64,000 nt of DNA from Plasmodiophora brassicae. Its lineage: Eukaryota; Endomyxa: Phytomyxea; Phytomyxea; Plasmodiophorida. The stretch covers positions 1,302,001 through 1,366,000 of the forward strand of contig CP145409.1 in assembly GCA_036867785.1 (NCBI GenBank), given 5' to 3'. Position 1 is the first letter of the stretch. Every line of letters begins with the position of its first letter. A program made the translations under genes and the position numbers. Below, piece after piece: positions 22,689-32,571 of this stretch. The notes beneath the pieces were generated by a model. The model saw only the letters and a list, made by a program, of their open reading frames with translations. It was not told where the DNA came from and made no database searches.

Positions 22689-23584
22689 ATGGTCGGGCGA
22701 GTTGCCATCATCGCCCTTCTCGTCGTCGCCCAATGCTCCGGGGCCTTGCTCGAAGGCAGGTCGCTGGTTGACGTCGTCGAACTTCTGTCGCATCCGATCA
22801 TGGATGACTATGGCAATGAGTTCCCCGCCTACTGGATGTCGTTCGACTGCACATCTCTAGGTGGCGCAGACTGCACCCTGTCGAAGAAGTCACCCGGCGA
22901 CCGTAACCGGACTCCAGAAACCGCCAAAGCGTTCTCCATGGTTGTCGAAGCCATTCGAGCCACGGTACTGGCATTACAACGCGGACGAATTCAGGTCGCT
23001 CACATTAGTACTCCACCCAGGTTGGCTCATTGTTGTCTGATCCGTCGGTGAACAACGATGCCCTAGAAGTGGTGCTTCGAGCGCTGCTAGGTCCAGACAG
23101 TATCGACGAGTTCGGATTGCACGTAGAGGATGGCAAGGGCGAGGCGGAAACGAATATTCCAAATCAGATCGCGGACGCCAACGACAGTATGGTAGGGGAT
23201 GCGGCTCCCGCCCCTATCCCGTTGTACGTCATTGGCAAATCGTTCACAGCGCATACGTTCTCCGTCCATTTCAACATGCTTAAGGCGGAACCGTACGATG
23301 TAATCGACGACGGCATAGAAGACGAGTCTGGTGGGGCCCTTCAACCATCACGGCAGGGCGACGAGCTGCCAACCGCAATGTTCTCGAAGCAGCTGGTTGT
23401 GCACATGGCGGTGCCCGTAAGAGCATCCGACTCCGAACTAGAGGTCATTCCAGTCGATGTGCTCATCCGGTGCAACGTGTTCGAAAAGCGACTATTCTAC
23501 CAGTTCCGATGCCTCGTGCAGTTCTGCCCGAAACAGAGCGCCGGCCACGACGCTCATGTCGACGGAGACCACTTCAAGCATTGA
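22689..23584 (+). CDS. unknown secreted protein
   Basis: Two exons, 22689-22964 and 23021-23584, with a 56-nt phase-0 intron joining EAIRAT to VGSLLSDPSVNN; 279 aa. The N-terminus MVGRVAIIALLVVAQCSGAL is a clear signal peptide with a cleavage-like CSGA site. No second membrane segment is visible. The mature protein has few cysteines (about five), acidic patches (DVIDDGIEDE) and a C-terminal beta-rich stretch (LVVHMAVPVRA, FYQFRCLVQFC). I do not recognise any domain. Export to the surface or medium is inferred from the signal peptide only. The exon junction rests on phase and on an intron length typical of this locus. Confidence 0.6.
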
Positions 23585-23964
23585 TTCCGCCCATAGTTCA
23601 CGTGGTCATTGTGTTTCCTCTATACAGGATGGACTTATGTAGATAATGCTCATCACGATGCATTGCAATAATAATGTTAGTTTAGTTTAGTTTATTTGTG
23701 TTTCGCGCTTTTAACGCAGGCGCCTCGTTCTCGGATCCGAGGACCGTAGGCAATAATAATGTTAATTGACTCGGGCGTGGCTTGAGCCTGTTGACCTTTG
23801 GCGAGCGAGTATGTCGGTCTATACTTACCTACCGTAGGAGCTGCACCCGATCGCACGGACTGCGCGAGGCGAGCGCCCATCTCTCATCGAGACGCGCCCA
23901 CGTTCGTCTGCTTGCCCGGGATCGTCTGCGATTGAGGACTGATGATATTGCATTCCTGTGCAGG

Positions 23965-24108
23965 ATGTTCTTTGGCGAGCGCCCTCAACCCGACATGAAG
24001 AAGGTCCGACGCGAACTGACGCAGAAAGCTATCTGGATGGGTTCGTTCGTGGCCGTCGTCCGCATCCTGCCATTCGTATTCCGCAAGGTCGCTGAACGCC
24101 TTGAATAA
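23965..24108 (+). CDS. TOMM5: Tom5-like subunit of the mitochondrial outer membrane translocase
   Basis: A 47-aa ORF starting at ATG. It has a charged N-terminal half (PDMKKVRRELTQ) followed by one hydrophobic helix, SFVAVVRILPFVFRKV, with a conserved-looking proline in the middle. This is the layout of TOMM5 (51 aa in man: basic, MKRKMRED..., then VALLRVTPFILKK). Small TOM proteins are tail-anchored in the outer membrane and stabilise the Tom40 channel. The reading frame is open upstream to 23782 without an ATG, so the start is safe. Small size makes chance resemblance possible, but the R-x-x-PF-(V/I)-(F/L)-(R/K)-K pattern is distinctive. Confidence 0.72.
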   Translation: MFFGERPQPDMKKVRRELTQKAIWMGSFVAVVRILPFVFRKVAERLE

Positions 24109-24939
24109 GATCAACGTCGACACCCGTACCATTAAACCTGGAGATCGATGAGTTACAGACTGGGCGATTCGATCTCATCGGCACGAGACGTGTCTGGCCG
24201 CCCCAATGCGTTCGAGTAATTGTCTTGACGCCGGTACTGGCTTACGAGTACTAGCAAAGAACATGCTGAGCATCAGCGTTTGACGGCCAGTCGACCCTGT
24301 CCATAAAGGGGCGATACCACTGGACAACATCGCCGGCCGCCACGCCCGTCGGCTGCCCGACCTTCAGCAACGCCTTCACGCAAACGCATCACCGTAACCC
24401 ATGCCACAACGGTCGCACATACCAAGTTGGACCGGAAAGTGGATGCGCTTGCGGCCCACCAAAGCGATTTAGCCTGTGTGGGTACACTTCACTGCTATTA
24501 GCAGTTGCTCGACCCGTCGGAATCAAAAACGGGAGAGCGGGGACGACAACGCATCTCGTTTCAGGGACCTGTATTTTTCACAACGTCGTACGCTGCCGGC
24601 TGCAGCAGGCGTCATGGATGCCGCTGAACACGTCCTCGAGGAGCAGGCCGGCGGAGAGCGCCAGAAGTCCAAGTCGGTGGCTTATGATCTCAGGTCGCAT
24701 CCGCGTTGCCGCAAAGTGAAGGGCGGTCGGCGCTGACGGGCGCGTCCAGGTTCGACGACAGGCCGTTCCGCAGCCCATCCCGATTCGCCGGTGCCAAGCC
24801 ATTCTCGTAACGGGCGAGCTCGGTACTCCACTATTTGGTTCGGACAGTGACGGATGCCTGACGTAGGCCGAAGCGCCCCGACAATGGTCCTGACGCGAAC
24901 AGGAGACCCGCCTCTCCTCATATGGTGAATCTTAGGCTG
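24109..24939. other. no gene recognised
   Basis: Short scattered frames only; I searched for tRNA T-arm patterns and found none that form a stem. Confidence 0.5.
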
Positions 24940-25464
24940 TCACCACGTTCGGGAAACCCTAATGTCCTTCTGTTCCCTGATACCCCAGAGCACACGAATG
25001 AGGAGCTCGTTCACTTTGCCAGTGAAGGCGAGAATGTGGGCGAAATTGCCGAAATTTCGTCTCCATTGCAGTGCGCTTGCGTTGCTCCCGTTATCGGTCT
25101 TGCCACGTTTGGTGCTGGAGACGATGGGAAACACATCCAGATATGCCCGGATGGGATCGATAATGGCACGATCGTCATCAGCACCGTTGTCGGCGTGAAT
25201 GTACACGTTCAAGATGGTCGGACCCTGTCGAACAGGTCCGAGTCGTATTTGTGTCCTACTCGCTCGCTGCTTTATCGATTTCTGATATGCAGACCCACCC
25301 AGGTTCGACGTCGTCGATAGTTTAGGCGGCATCTTCGTATTCGAAGGCGGATGCAGTCGACAATGCTGGTCGTGGTGCGAATCTGTTCGCGACACAACAT
25401 CACTCCGGGTGCCAGCATCGGTTCCCGCATCGGTCATCAACATCGTTGAACGTTCCACCGCCAT
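24940..25464 (-). CDS. hypothetical ORF, doubtful
   Basis: An uninterrupted 174-aa frame from an ATG (MAVERSTMLMTDAG...) to TGA. The second half looks more protein-like (YIHADNGADDDRAIIDPI, NFGNFAHILAFTGKVNELLI). An overlapping plus-strand frame of 132 aa at 24922-25320 competes with it. No domain recognised, and the base composition is less GC-biased than in the certain genes. Reported so that the longest frame here is on record. Confidence 0.25.
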   Translation of the reverse strand: MAVERSTMLMTDAGTDAGTRSDVVSRTDSHHDQHCRLHPPSNTKMPPKLSTTSNLGGSAYQKSIKQRASRTQIRLGPVRQGPTILNVYIHADNGADDDRAIIDPIRAYLDVFPIVSSTKRGKTDNGSNASALQWRRNFGNFAHILAFTGKVNELLIRVLWGIREQKDIRVSRTW

Positions 25465-26068
25465 GATCGCTCCTCGGTGAACGCCAGACGGCGTTCAGTC
25501 CAACATGTACCGTAAACGGCTCCATGAAGACGGCTCGTAGTTGCGGTAACCTAGCCTGGCTGGACAATGCGATTCTGCGTAACCATTCGCAAGGGGTCGT
25601 TTGATTCGCGATGGAAGGGGTGGAAGGGGTGTGTGTCACTGAATATAAGTAGGGCATGCCTGCGTTATTATCTATCAGGTTTCGCGACACCCCTTGCAAC
25701 GATGGTTCTGGTGACCGTACAGGCATATTAATCCCTCACAATCTTGTTTTGGATCCTGAAGCGACCATGCACATTCTTTACACGTGGAATGAATCGTTTC
25801 AATTGCTTATGCACAACGAACGCTTTCCGCAACAACGCTTGCAGTTAGGTCTCTGGACACCAGTGTCCACACAGATGACACTCCCAATACGGCTTTGCAA
25901 GTTGCGGTTCGGTGCCCGAAACCGTCCCGGCCCAACCCCTCCAAAACGTCCGCTGCTGAGCTGCACTGCGCTTTTTGCTCCGTTGAGATTTCGTTTTCAT
26001 GATGGCGGCCGCCGTGTTGTACAAAATGGAATGAATGAGGCGACTGGAGGTCGCATCGTTAGACGAGA
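25465..26068. other. no gene recognised
   Basis: Upstream region of the PP2C gene; AT-richer, with overlapping weak frames. Confidence 0.45.
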
Positions 26069-27283
26069 ATGGACAGTGGGTCGTTCGTGGACATGGACGC
26101 TGTCGAGGCGCCCGTGCCTGTCGTCGAGGACACTATCATGGATGTCGACCCGCTGGCGGAGGCGCTGGGATGCGCGCCGATAACGCGACTTGCCGTCAAT
26201 GACCATGCCGTTGCCGTGACTTGCTGTGGACGGTTTCGCGCGATAAATCAGGTCAGATCGACCCAGCTAACCATTAAATTTCATCGTGTTTCAACGAGCT
26301 CTCCTTTAGGATCGCGTATGCCTCGAACAACTGCCTGACGATGATATCGTTGCAGGTGTTTTCGACGGGCACGGATTCCTGGGCGAGAACGCTGCGTTGC
26401 TATGCTCGGCGGCGGTACCGTCGATGGTTGCCAGCGGTAAATCGTTTCCTGAATGCCTTCGGGCTCTGCAATCGGTACTCGTGCAGATAGCCGACAATGA
26501 GCACCGCAGATTGCCCGAAGAGGGCTTCGATTATGGGACGACGGCGGCCATCGTCCGCATCTCGGGGCTCCAGGTGAAATGCGCCTGGGTTGGCGATTCT
26601 CGCATTGCCTTGTTTGAGGAGAATGCGAGGACGCGGACCTGGTCATGGCAATGGTCGTCAATGGTAAGGCACATACCGTCGACGAAATGTGTATTGTGTA
26701 ATGCTTTTTATGAAAACCATGCAGGAACACAATCCCGAGACTCATGAAGCGGAGAAAGTTCGTCTCCTGCAATCGCCTGCGCGAACCACTGTGGTCGCTG
26801 GTAGCACCCGGGTGTACCCGCGTTCGATGTCTCTGGAGGACGCTGTTCGGAACAAGTTAACGCTGAACATGTCCCGGGCACTCGGTCATCGCATTCTGGT
26901 CCAGCATGGGGTATCGCCAGATCCCGACGTTCACGAAATCACGCTGAGTCGTCTACGAAACGTTAGTGCTGTAGCGCGATGTAACTGTAACCTGAATACC
27001 TAGACTCACCTCGTTGTTGTAGAGTTGTATCGTGATTGCAAGCGACGGCATATGGGATGTCCTCGAGGAGTCAGATGTTGCCCAGATCCTGACAAAGCAT
27101 ATGTCGCATGGCGTCCTGACTGTCGCTGAGGCGCTCCTGGCCAAGAGTGACCGTGCGTGGAGTGACTGTGCGACAGGAGACAACATGAGGTCTTCCAATA
27201 ATCATCACCTGGACGACCGCAAATCTAATCGATTGCATATCTACAGTGTCATTATCATAAGGATATTAAAGTCGGCTTCGTAA
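26069..27283 (+). CDS. PP2C-family protein serine/threonine phosphatase
   Basis: Five exons: 26069-26251, 26310-26663, 26725-26961, 27023-27189 and 27247-27283; introns of 58, 61, 61 and 57 nt; 325 aa. PPM motifs in order: INQDRVC, VFDGHG (metal-binding Asp and Gly), DYGTTAAIVRI, VGDSRIALFEEN, EHNPETHEAEKVR (family DHxP..ExxRI), VIASDGIWDVLEESDV (metal-binding Asp), and DNMSVIII (family DN(I/M)TVIVV). It is a Mg/Mn-dependent Ser/Thr phosphatase; the substrate is unknown. Odd point: between VGDSRIALFEEN and the exon end the model reads ARTRTWSWQWSSM, while the +1 frame reads EDADLVMAMVVNGK, which fits PP2C better; see findings. Confidence 0.87.
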
Positions 27284-28908
27284 CGCGCAAGGAGGCTCGT
27301 TCCGTATTCTCTACGCATCGGAAATGACATTCGCACGTTTTAAACAGACACCTGTTTACTTTACTGTTCAACATGTTTCGTTTATATTTAACACTGCTGA
27401 CTGGCAAATGTGCCAACAATGCAGATAGTAAACGAACCGACTTCTCTCTAGCACATCTGTTTGCAAGCACAGCGTAGCATGCTGCTGTACCCGTCAAAGA
27501 TTCGTGTGCATGCCCGTGTTAACCAGAGCGACCTATAGAGTACATAAACATCGAAACCTTGCGCAACCTGAAGTAGCCTGGATTGCCAGCAGCGCAGACA
27601 ATGCCAGAAATGCTTCTTCACATGGGGCTACCACGTCACATTTCGGGCGCCGCTTGCAGCTTGACATTCTCCAGGCTAATTCTCGGGTTTACACAGCCTC
27701 GTATGATAGAGGTTTTCAATCTGTTCCGCTTAGATTTAGCACGGCTGACTGGAAGCACTTGCCAGCGATGTAGATAGTAAACGGATGATGTTCACTCTAG
27801 CACAACTGTTTGCAAGCACAGCGTGGCAACAATATCGCTGTGCCCGTCAAAGATATGTGTGCTGACGCATCGCCGATCTCCACGATGAGCAATAGCCACA
27901 GCACCGATATTGCTCATCGCCGAGTACCTGATCGGGAACGATGCGTTCCAGGCGAAAAGAGGTTCTGGACTCCGGTCTGAACGCCGTCACGGACTCCGCA
28001 ACGGCTCTCCGCACTGTGTGCTGCGCCTGCGCGCTATATGTGAGGCCAGCCTTAAATCTGCGCCATTGGGGGTGATCATTTGATCAAGCGCAATTATTAT
28101 TTCTCGTGTCCTGTTTTCCACAAATGCGGTCAGTTACCACTGCAGAGCAGTTTGCCGGACACGATACGCTTCATATCGCCATGGCAATGAATCGGTTCTG
28201 GCAGACTGTTTGCTTGCTGGGTTTTGTGGTATCCGAGTACCTATTACGGTTAGCACTGAAGCAGAAAATTAACCGCAGGCATTGCAGCATCAGGGACTGT
28301 GTCAACGCTTGGAACTCGAGGGCACACTGGTTGGTCTTCTGCACCCCGCTTCCCAGTAAGGGACGTTTTGCCATTCTGTTGTCATCAATTGCGTTCTCCA
28401 CGGCTCTGTGCAGATTGAATGGTGGTTAACGTACCTTAGCAGACACACGTTCGACACATAATGGGTTGAACAGTCATGACTACAATTCCGCTTTGAAGCA
28501 GCGGGACGCAGGATGGCACCCTGTTGCAAGCAGCAACGGACAACGGCGCCCATGGTGTAGCATCTTTGGTACGGCTGCGACGTTTGCCCCAATCTTGGAT
28601 GAGGTATTCTCCTTGGAGAGGTACGTTCACTTCGCAAGGCGGAGCTCAGTACTCGGAGGAAGAGGGCGCACGATAGGTTATGATAAATAATCATAGCTGA
28701 ACATTTTATAAAAGTATGCTGCCCAATCATACAATATCCGCGTCGACGACTGCTTCTTGCTGTGGCGGCTCCGAGGACCCGTCCAGTTCTGTCTTGACAC
28801 TGTCGTTGGACCTGCCAATATCGTTTGTATCGTCGGCGCCAGACTTCGCGTCAAACAAGGAAACGACGTGCGGCGCCCAGGGAATCGGCGACGCCCTGGC
28901 ACAGACCC
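27284..28908. other. AT-richer intergenic stretch
   Basis: About 1.6 kb with lower GC than the rest and no ORF that I trust. It contains a diverged direct repeat (next entry). The Dymeclin 3' UTR should lie at its right end. Confidence 0.5.
27393..27862. repeat. diverged direct repeat, two copies of about 120 bp
   Basis: Copy 1 at about 27393-27511, copy 2 at about 27741-27862. Shared blocks in the same order: gctgactgg, agatagtaaacg, ctctagcaca, ctgtttgcaagcacagcgt and cccgtcaaaga. The copies differ at many positions, so the duplication is old. Function unknown; it could be a remnant of a dispersed element. Confidence 0.75.
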
Positions 28909-31123
28909 TCAATTTAACGAACCTCGCAGTGGATAGAGCATTGCAACGTACTTGAAGACTGCCTCCCATGCAGAGGCGCGAAAGAAGCTCTCCGTATCTT
29001 CGGAATCCTCGTAGTAGAACTTCTGGATCGTCGGGACTTCAAGGCCGGGCGGGCCACTATATGTGCGGGCGTCGACTCGAAGAACGTTCTGAACGGTAGC
29101 GACGCTACAGTCGTCAGGTAGAGCTCTTTGACTCAGGCGATTGATGAAGTCATGCACCTGCGAACGTACTACGGTCAGACACGACGTGGCGTGTGGACGT
29201 GAACAATGTTACGATTATCCACAGGTATTCAGCGACGTGCCCTAGCTCGCGATCGTGGTGAAACGGTTCCAGAATGCGCTGGTCGTGCATGAGGCAATAC
29301 AACAAAGGGACATTGTCGCCCAAGCTTCCGTTCGTTAGGCACGCGCACACGATATCCAGGACAGTCCGGACGTATTGCTCTGCACATGACGTGATTTAGT
29401 GCCTATCACGGCATCACGAGCCAGACAGACTTACGGAAAGCGACAATGTCACCAGGTGACAGCAGATCGTCTTCGCAGAATGATTGCCGTCTCGAAACGT
29501 TCACCCGCGGTTGATCAGAGGTGCACGCCCGCGACGCAATAACGCCTCGATCGCAGAGGCGCTGATATCGACGAGACAGCCCTCCGAGAAGGCCGACCAG
29601 ACGCTGGGCAGTGTGCCTGTGGGTCCCGGTCGTATGCGGCGCCAGGTTACTCAGTGCTGCTAGACAACTTGAATGCAGGTACGCATCGCGAAGCGTCGCC
29701 TGGTTTCGTTGGATCGTGCGCAGGATCACCGCCATGATGAGGCTACCAAGGCTGATGTCACTCAGGTGAAACTCGGCGAACCAGGGCACGTTCGAGATAA
29801 TGAGTCGACGATGCGCGTTGTCGCAGAACGAATCGTCCTGCAACAGAAGAATCAGGCCGATTGCACCGCGCCAACCGGCGGTTCGACAGTACCGACACTG
29901 CTCAGAATGATCAGGATGACAATGATGGTGTAGATGCGGCTGGAATCAAACCGCTCCTCGCTGTACGCCATTTCCAACATGGGCATGACGACGCAGTCGA
30001 CGTCCGACTTCGAGTATAGGAAGTCGCAGAACGCCTTGTTGCTATGCAGCATGGTGAACAGCAGCGAGACGGCCCAGTCCTGCGACGAGCGCTCAAACAG
30101 GCAATGCACGAGCGCTTCGAACACCCGGTCGAACGAGACCGTCACAATTCCAGCCGCCCGGGTTTGATCATCGTTATCAGCATCAGCCGCTGCGCTTAAC
30201 ACCTCGCGAAACGCGTTGTCATCGCGCCCGCCCTGATGCGCCAGAACCAGCAGCAGAAACGCGGCACTGTCGGAGATCTGACTCGCAGCACTGCTCTTGG
30301 CGAACAGGACCCGGTAGATTTGGAACGGCCACAGCAGAACGCTGACGAACGATTCCCGCAGCGACTGGAACCACGACGGCGACGAATGCGATCCCGTTCG
30401 TGCAACCGGCGAGATCATCGACACTGGCGCGCGCCGGACGAACCTCGCCAGCAGCACCTGGCAGAACGTGGCGAACTTGCCAGCGAGCGTGTCGAAGAAT
30501 TCGTCTAGAAACAGGTTGGACCCGGAGCTCCCCGCGAACATTTGTGTGGAGAAGAGGACGAGAAGCAGGTTCTGGAGTTCGACGTGGAAGTCCATGGTGT
30601 CGTCGGTCAACGGAACGCGAACGCACGCGTCGACGACAACGTTCAGGAGGCGCTGCGGGATGGGCAGGTGCGACATGGACTTGGAATGGACAGGAACGAT
30701 GGCGATGGCAACGGCATGCGTTACGTTCGAAGAGACGGCGGGTTCTAAATGCTCGCGGAGCTGGTCGGATGGCAACTTCTCACAGAAGTATTTCATGAAG
30801 GTCCGCGCCAGAAAGACGAGGTTCGTGGTTGTCGGGACGACAGGCGATCCCGCGACGGTTTCGCCAAGGCGCTCACAAACGATGGCAAGTAGGACGTTCA
30901 GGTTCCTGGACTCCAGGTTGTTCTTCACCATCTGCGAACAGGTGATGTCGATGACGCGCGACACCTGGCTGGCGTCGAGATGGTCCAACGAGAACCGCAG
31001 GAGGTGGAGTCGGGACCAGAACGCATGGTCCGGCGGCAGGCTGCGACGACCGGACAGCAGGCCCAGGTCGGACTGGTCGCCTTCGACCAGACGCTGCTCA
31101 GCGACAGATAAGCCGCCGCCCAT
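28909..31123 (-). CDS. DYM: dymeclin
   Basis: Four exons: 29897-31123, 29435-29837, 29213-29379 and 28909-29157; introns of 59, 55 and 55 nt; 681 aa, against 669 in man. The N-terminus MGGG matches the N-myristoylation signal of dymeclin (MGAN). Diagnostic segments: PPDHAFWSRLHLLRFS, SAAFLLLVLAHQGG, WAVSLLFTMLHSNKAFCDFL, SRIYTIIVILIILSS, FHLSDISLGSLIMAVILRTI, DAYLHSSCLAALSNLAPH, CACLTNGSLGDNVPLLYCLM, and RASAWEAVFKYVAMLYPL. Dymeclin is a peripheral Golgi protein needed for Golgi organisation and trafficking. The protein ends shortly after MLYPL, so the last dozen residues of the human protein have no clear counterpart. It is divergent from the unknown gene at 31402. Confidence 0.93.
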
Positions 31124-31401
31124 CGCGCGCCACCGACCGGTCTGCGGACCTGGATTTCGAATTTATCGCGCTCTGCCGACCTCGCTTTTTGAGATTATTA
31201 TTTTATTGCGAACGTGACGCGATGGTAACGCCCGAAAATTATGGACGCTTTCAGAGTCGCCGCCGGAAGCCGTTTCGAAAGTGCTGTAGCCGGGATGGTT
31301 ATTGGGAAGACGGACGGAAACCCGGGTGCATCATCGTCGTCCGCGCGCAATGCCAATCAGGGTGATGCGAGTCCGCGCGGAATTGCTGCTGCTGGCCCCG
31401 A

Positions 31402-32370
31402 ATGCTGCATGGCGGTAGGCTCGCCACTCGGCATCAGGCGGCGCTACGGTATCCATGCAGATTGACGACGGCAGTGGCACGTCGCCTGACGACGCATGAA
31501 CCGGCCCGGTCGCCATTCGTGCCGTCGTCGGTGCCCAGGAATTCCGTCAAATGGGGAATGGGTGTCTTGGATCGCCTCGGGGTCTCCGTCCACGATGAAT
31601 CATCATCGTTCGAGGCCATGTTCGGCGCGCACAGGTCCAATTCCCTGTACGCGCACAACGTGCGAGCGCAGCGCATTCTGGACATGGACCTGTCATCACT
31701 AGAGGCGGTCGACGAACAGATCCGCGTCGATAGGATGTCGTCCTCTCCGGACGACATTGTCGTCATGTTGCTTAAGAGCCTGCGCGAGGTGGCGTACTTT
31801 CCTTTGTCGGAAAAGATGCACGTCGATCTCGTCATGTATTCGTTGTTCGTTATCGCTGAATTTCTCACGGCCGACATCGACATCATCCTGAGCCCCGACG
31901 TCGGCTTCAACGTCTTTATGCCTGTCGGCAGCAGCCAGGGCACCGTCGGCATCTCAGCCGTGACGAATTTGGCCATTCGCCGACGCTCCACACTCTCGAT
32001 TGTTGTCAAATCGGACGAGCCAGGCGAGGGGGGCGACACAGATCTCCCAGCGCAGCTGTTCGCGAGCATGGCTGGCGCCTACTTCACGAACATGATTAAC
32101 TGCGACACCGACGAACAGGACATGTTCGGCGTCAGCCTGGTCGGAACCTTGCCGACCATCTTCAAAGTGCACTTCACTCGACAGAAATTCAACGCGTTAC
32201 GACGGGCATTGGTTTGCGCGCGCGACGCTTCAGCTCCCCTTCTCGAAATGCGTCGATACGACCTTGGCACGGAGCAGAATGCGTTGCCGACCTTCGCGTC
32301 GGACGATAAGGACCACCTCCGCCATGTGTTCCAGTGCCTGTTCGCCCTGCGTCAGTCCATCGGCACATGA
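31402..32370 (+). CDS. unknown protein with a possible nuclease-like core
   Basis: 322-aa frame from an ATG; later ATGs (for example at MGVLDRLGVS) could be the real start. An upstream ATG frame at 31241-31465 ends close by, but I found no splice pair of the right phase to join them. The core reads VMYSLFVIAEFLTADIDIIL, then a glycine-rich turn, STLSIVVKSDE, a charged loop, and DLPAQLFASMAGAYFTNMI. An acidic residue, a beta strand ending in VVKS, and a following helix with PAQL resemble PD-(D/E)xK nucleases (D...(E/Q)xK...Q), but the match is loose. No family recognised; it is divergent from dymeclin. Confidence 0.6.
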   Translation: MLHGGRLATRHQAALRYPCRLTTAVARRLTTHEPARSPFVPSSVPRNSVKWGMGVLDRLGVSVHDESSSFEAMFGAHRSNSLYAHNVRAQRILDMDLSSLEAVDEQIRVDRMSSSPDDIVVMLLKSLREVAYFPLSEKMHVDLVMYSLFVIAEFLTADIDIILSPDVGFNVFMPVGSSQGTVGISAVTNLAIRRRSTLSIVVKSDEPGEGGDTDLPAQLFASMAGAYFTNMINCDTDEQDMFGVSLVGTLPTIFKVHFTRQKFNALRRALVCARDASAPLLEMRRYDLGTEQNALPTFASDDKDHLRHVFQCLFALRQSIGT

Positions 32371-32571
32371 CTAGAAATACAGCAGAGCGTCCCCCCCCCA
32401 TCGTCGGCGGCCGCGCGTGATGGCGTTCCGGCGCCCCCGTTTATAGCGCCGCCCATCCCATGCCAAGGAGCGCGGCGCCACCATGATTGGGCCAATGTCG
32501 CCGGGGAGGAAACCCCCAACTTGGACAAAGCGTTTTTGTTCGCGTTCGATCAGGTGGGATCGTCGGCGACG

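Noticed and set aside
23815-23965. ATACTTACCT at about 23820, identical to the 5' end of U1 snRNA
   Set aside because: The downstream sequence lacks a clear Sm site and the U1 stem-loop sequences; a ten-base match is not enough.
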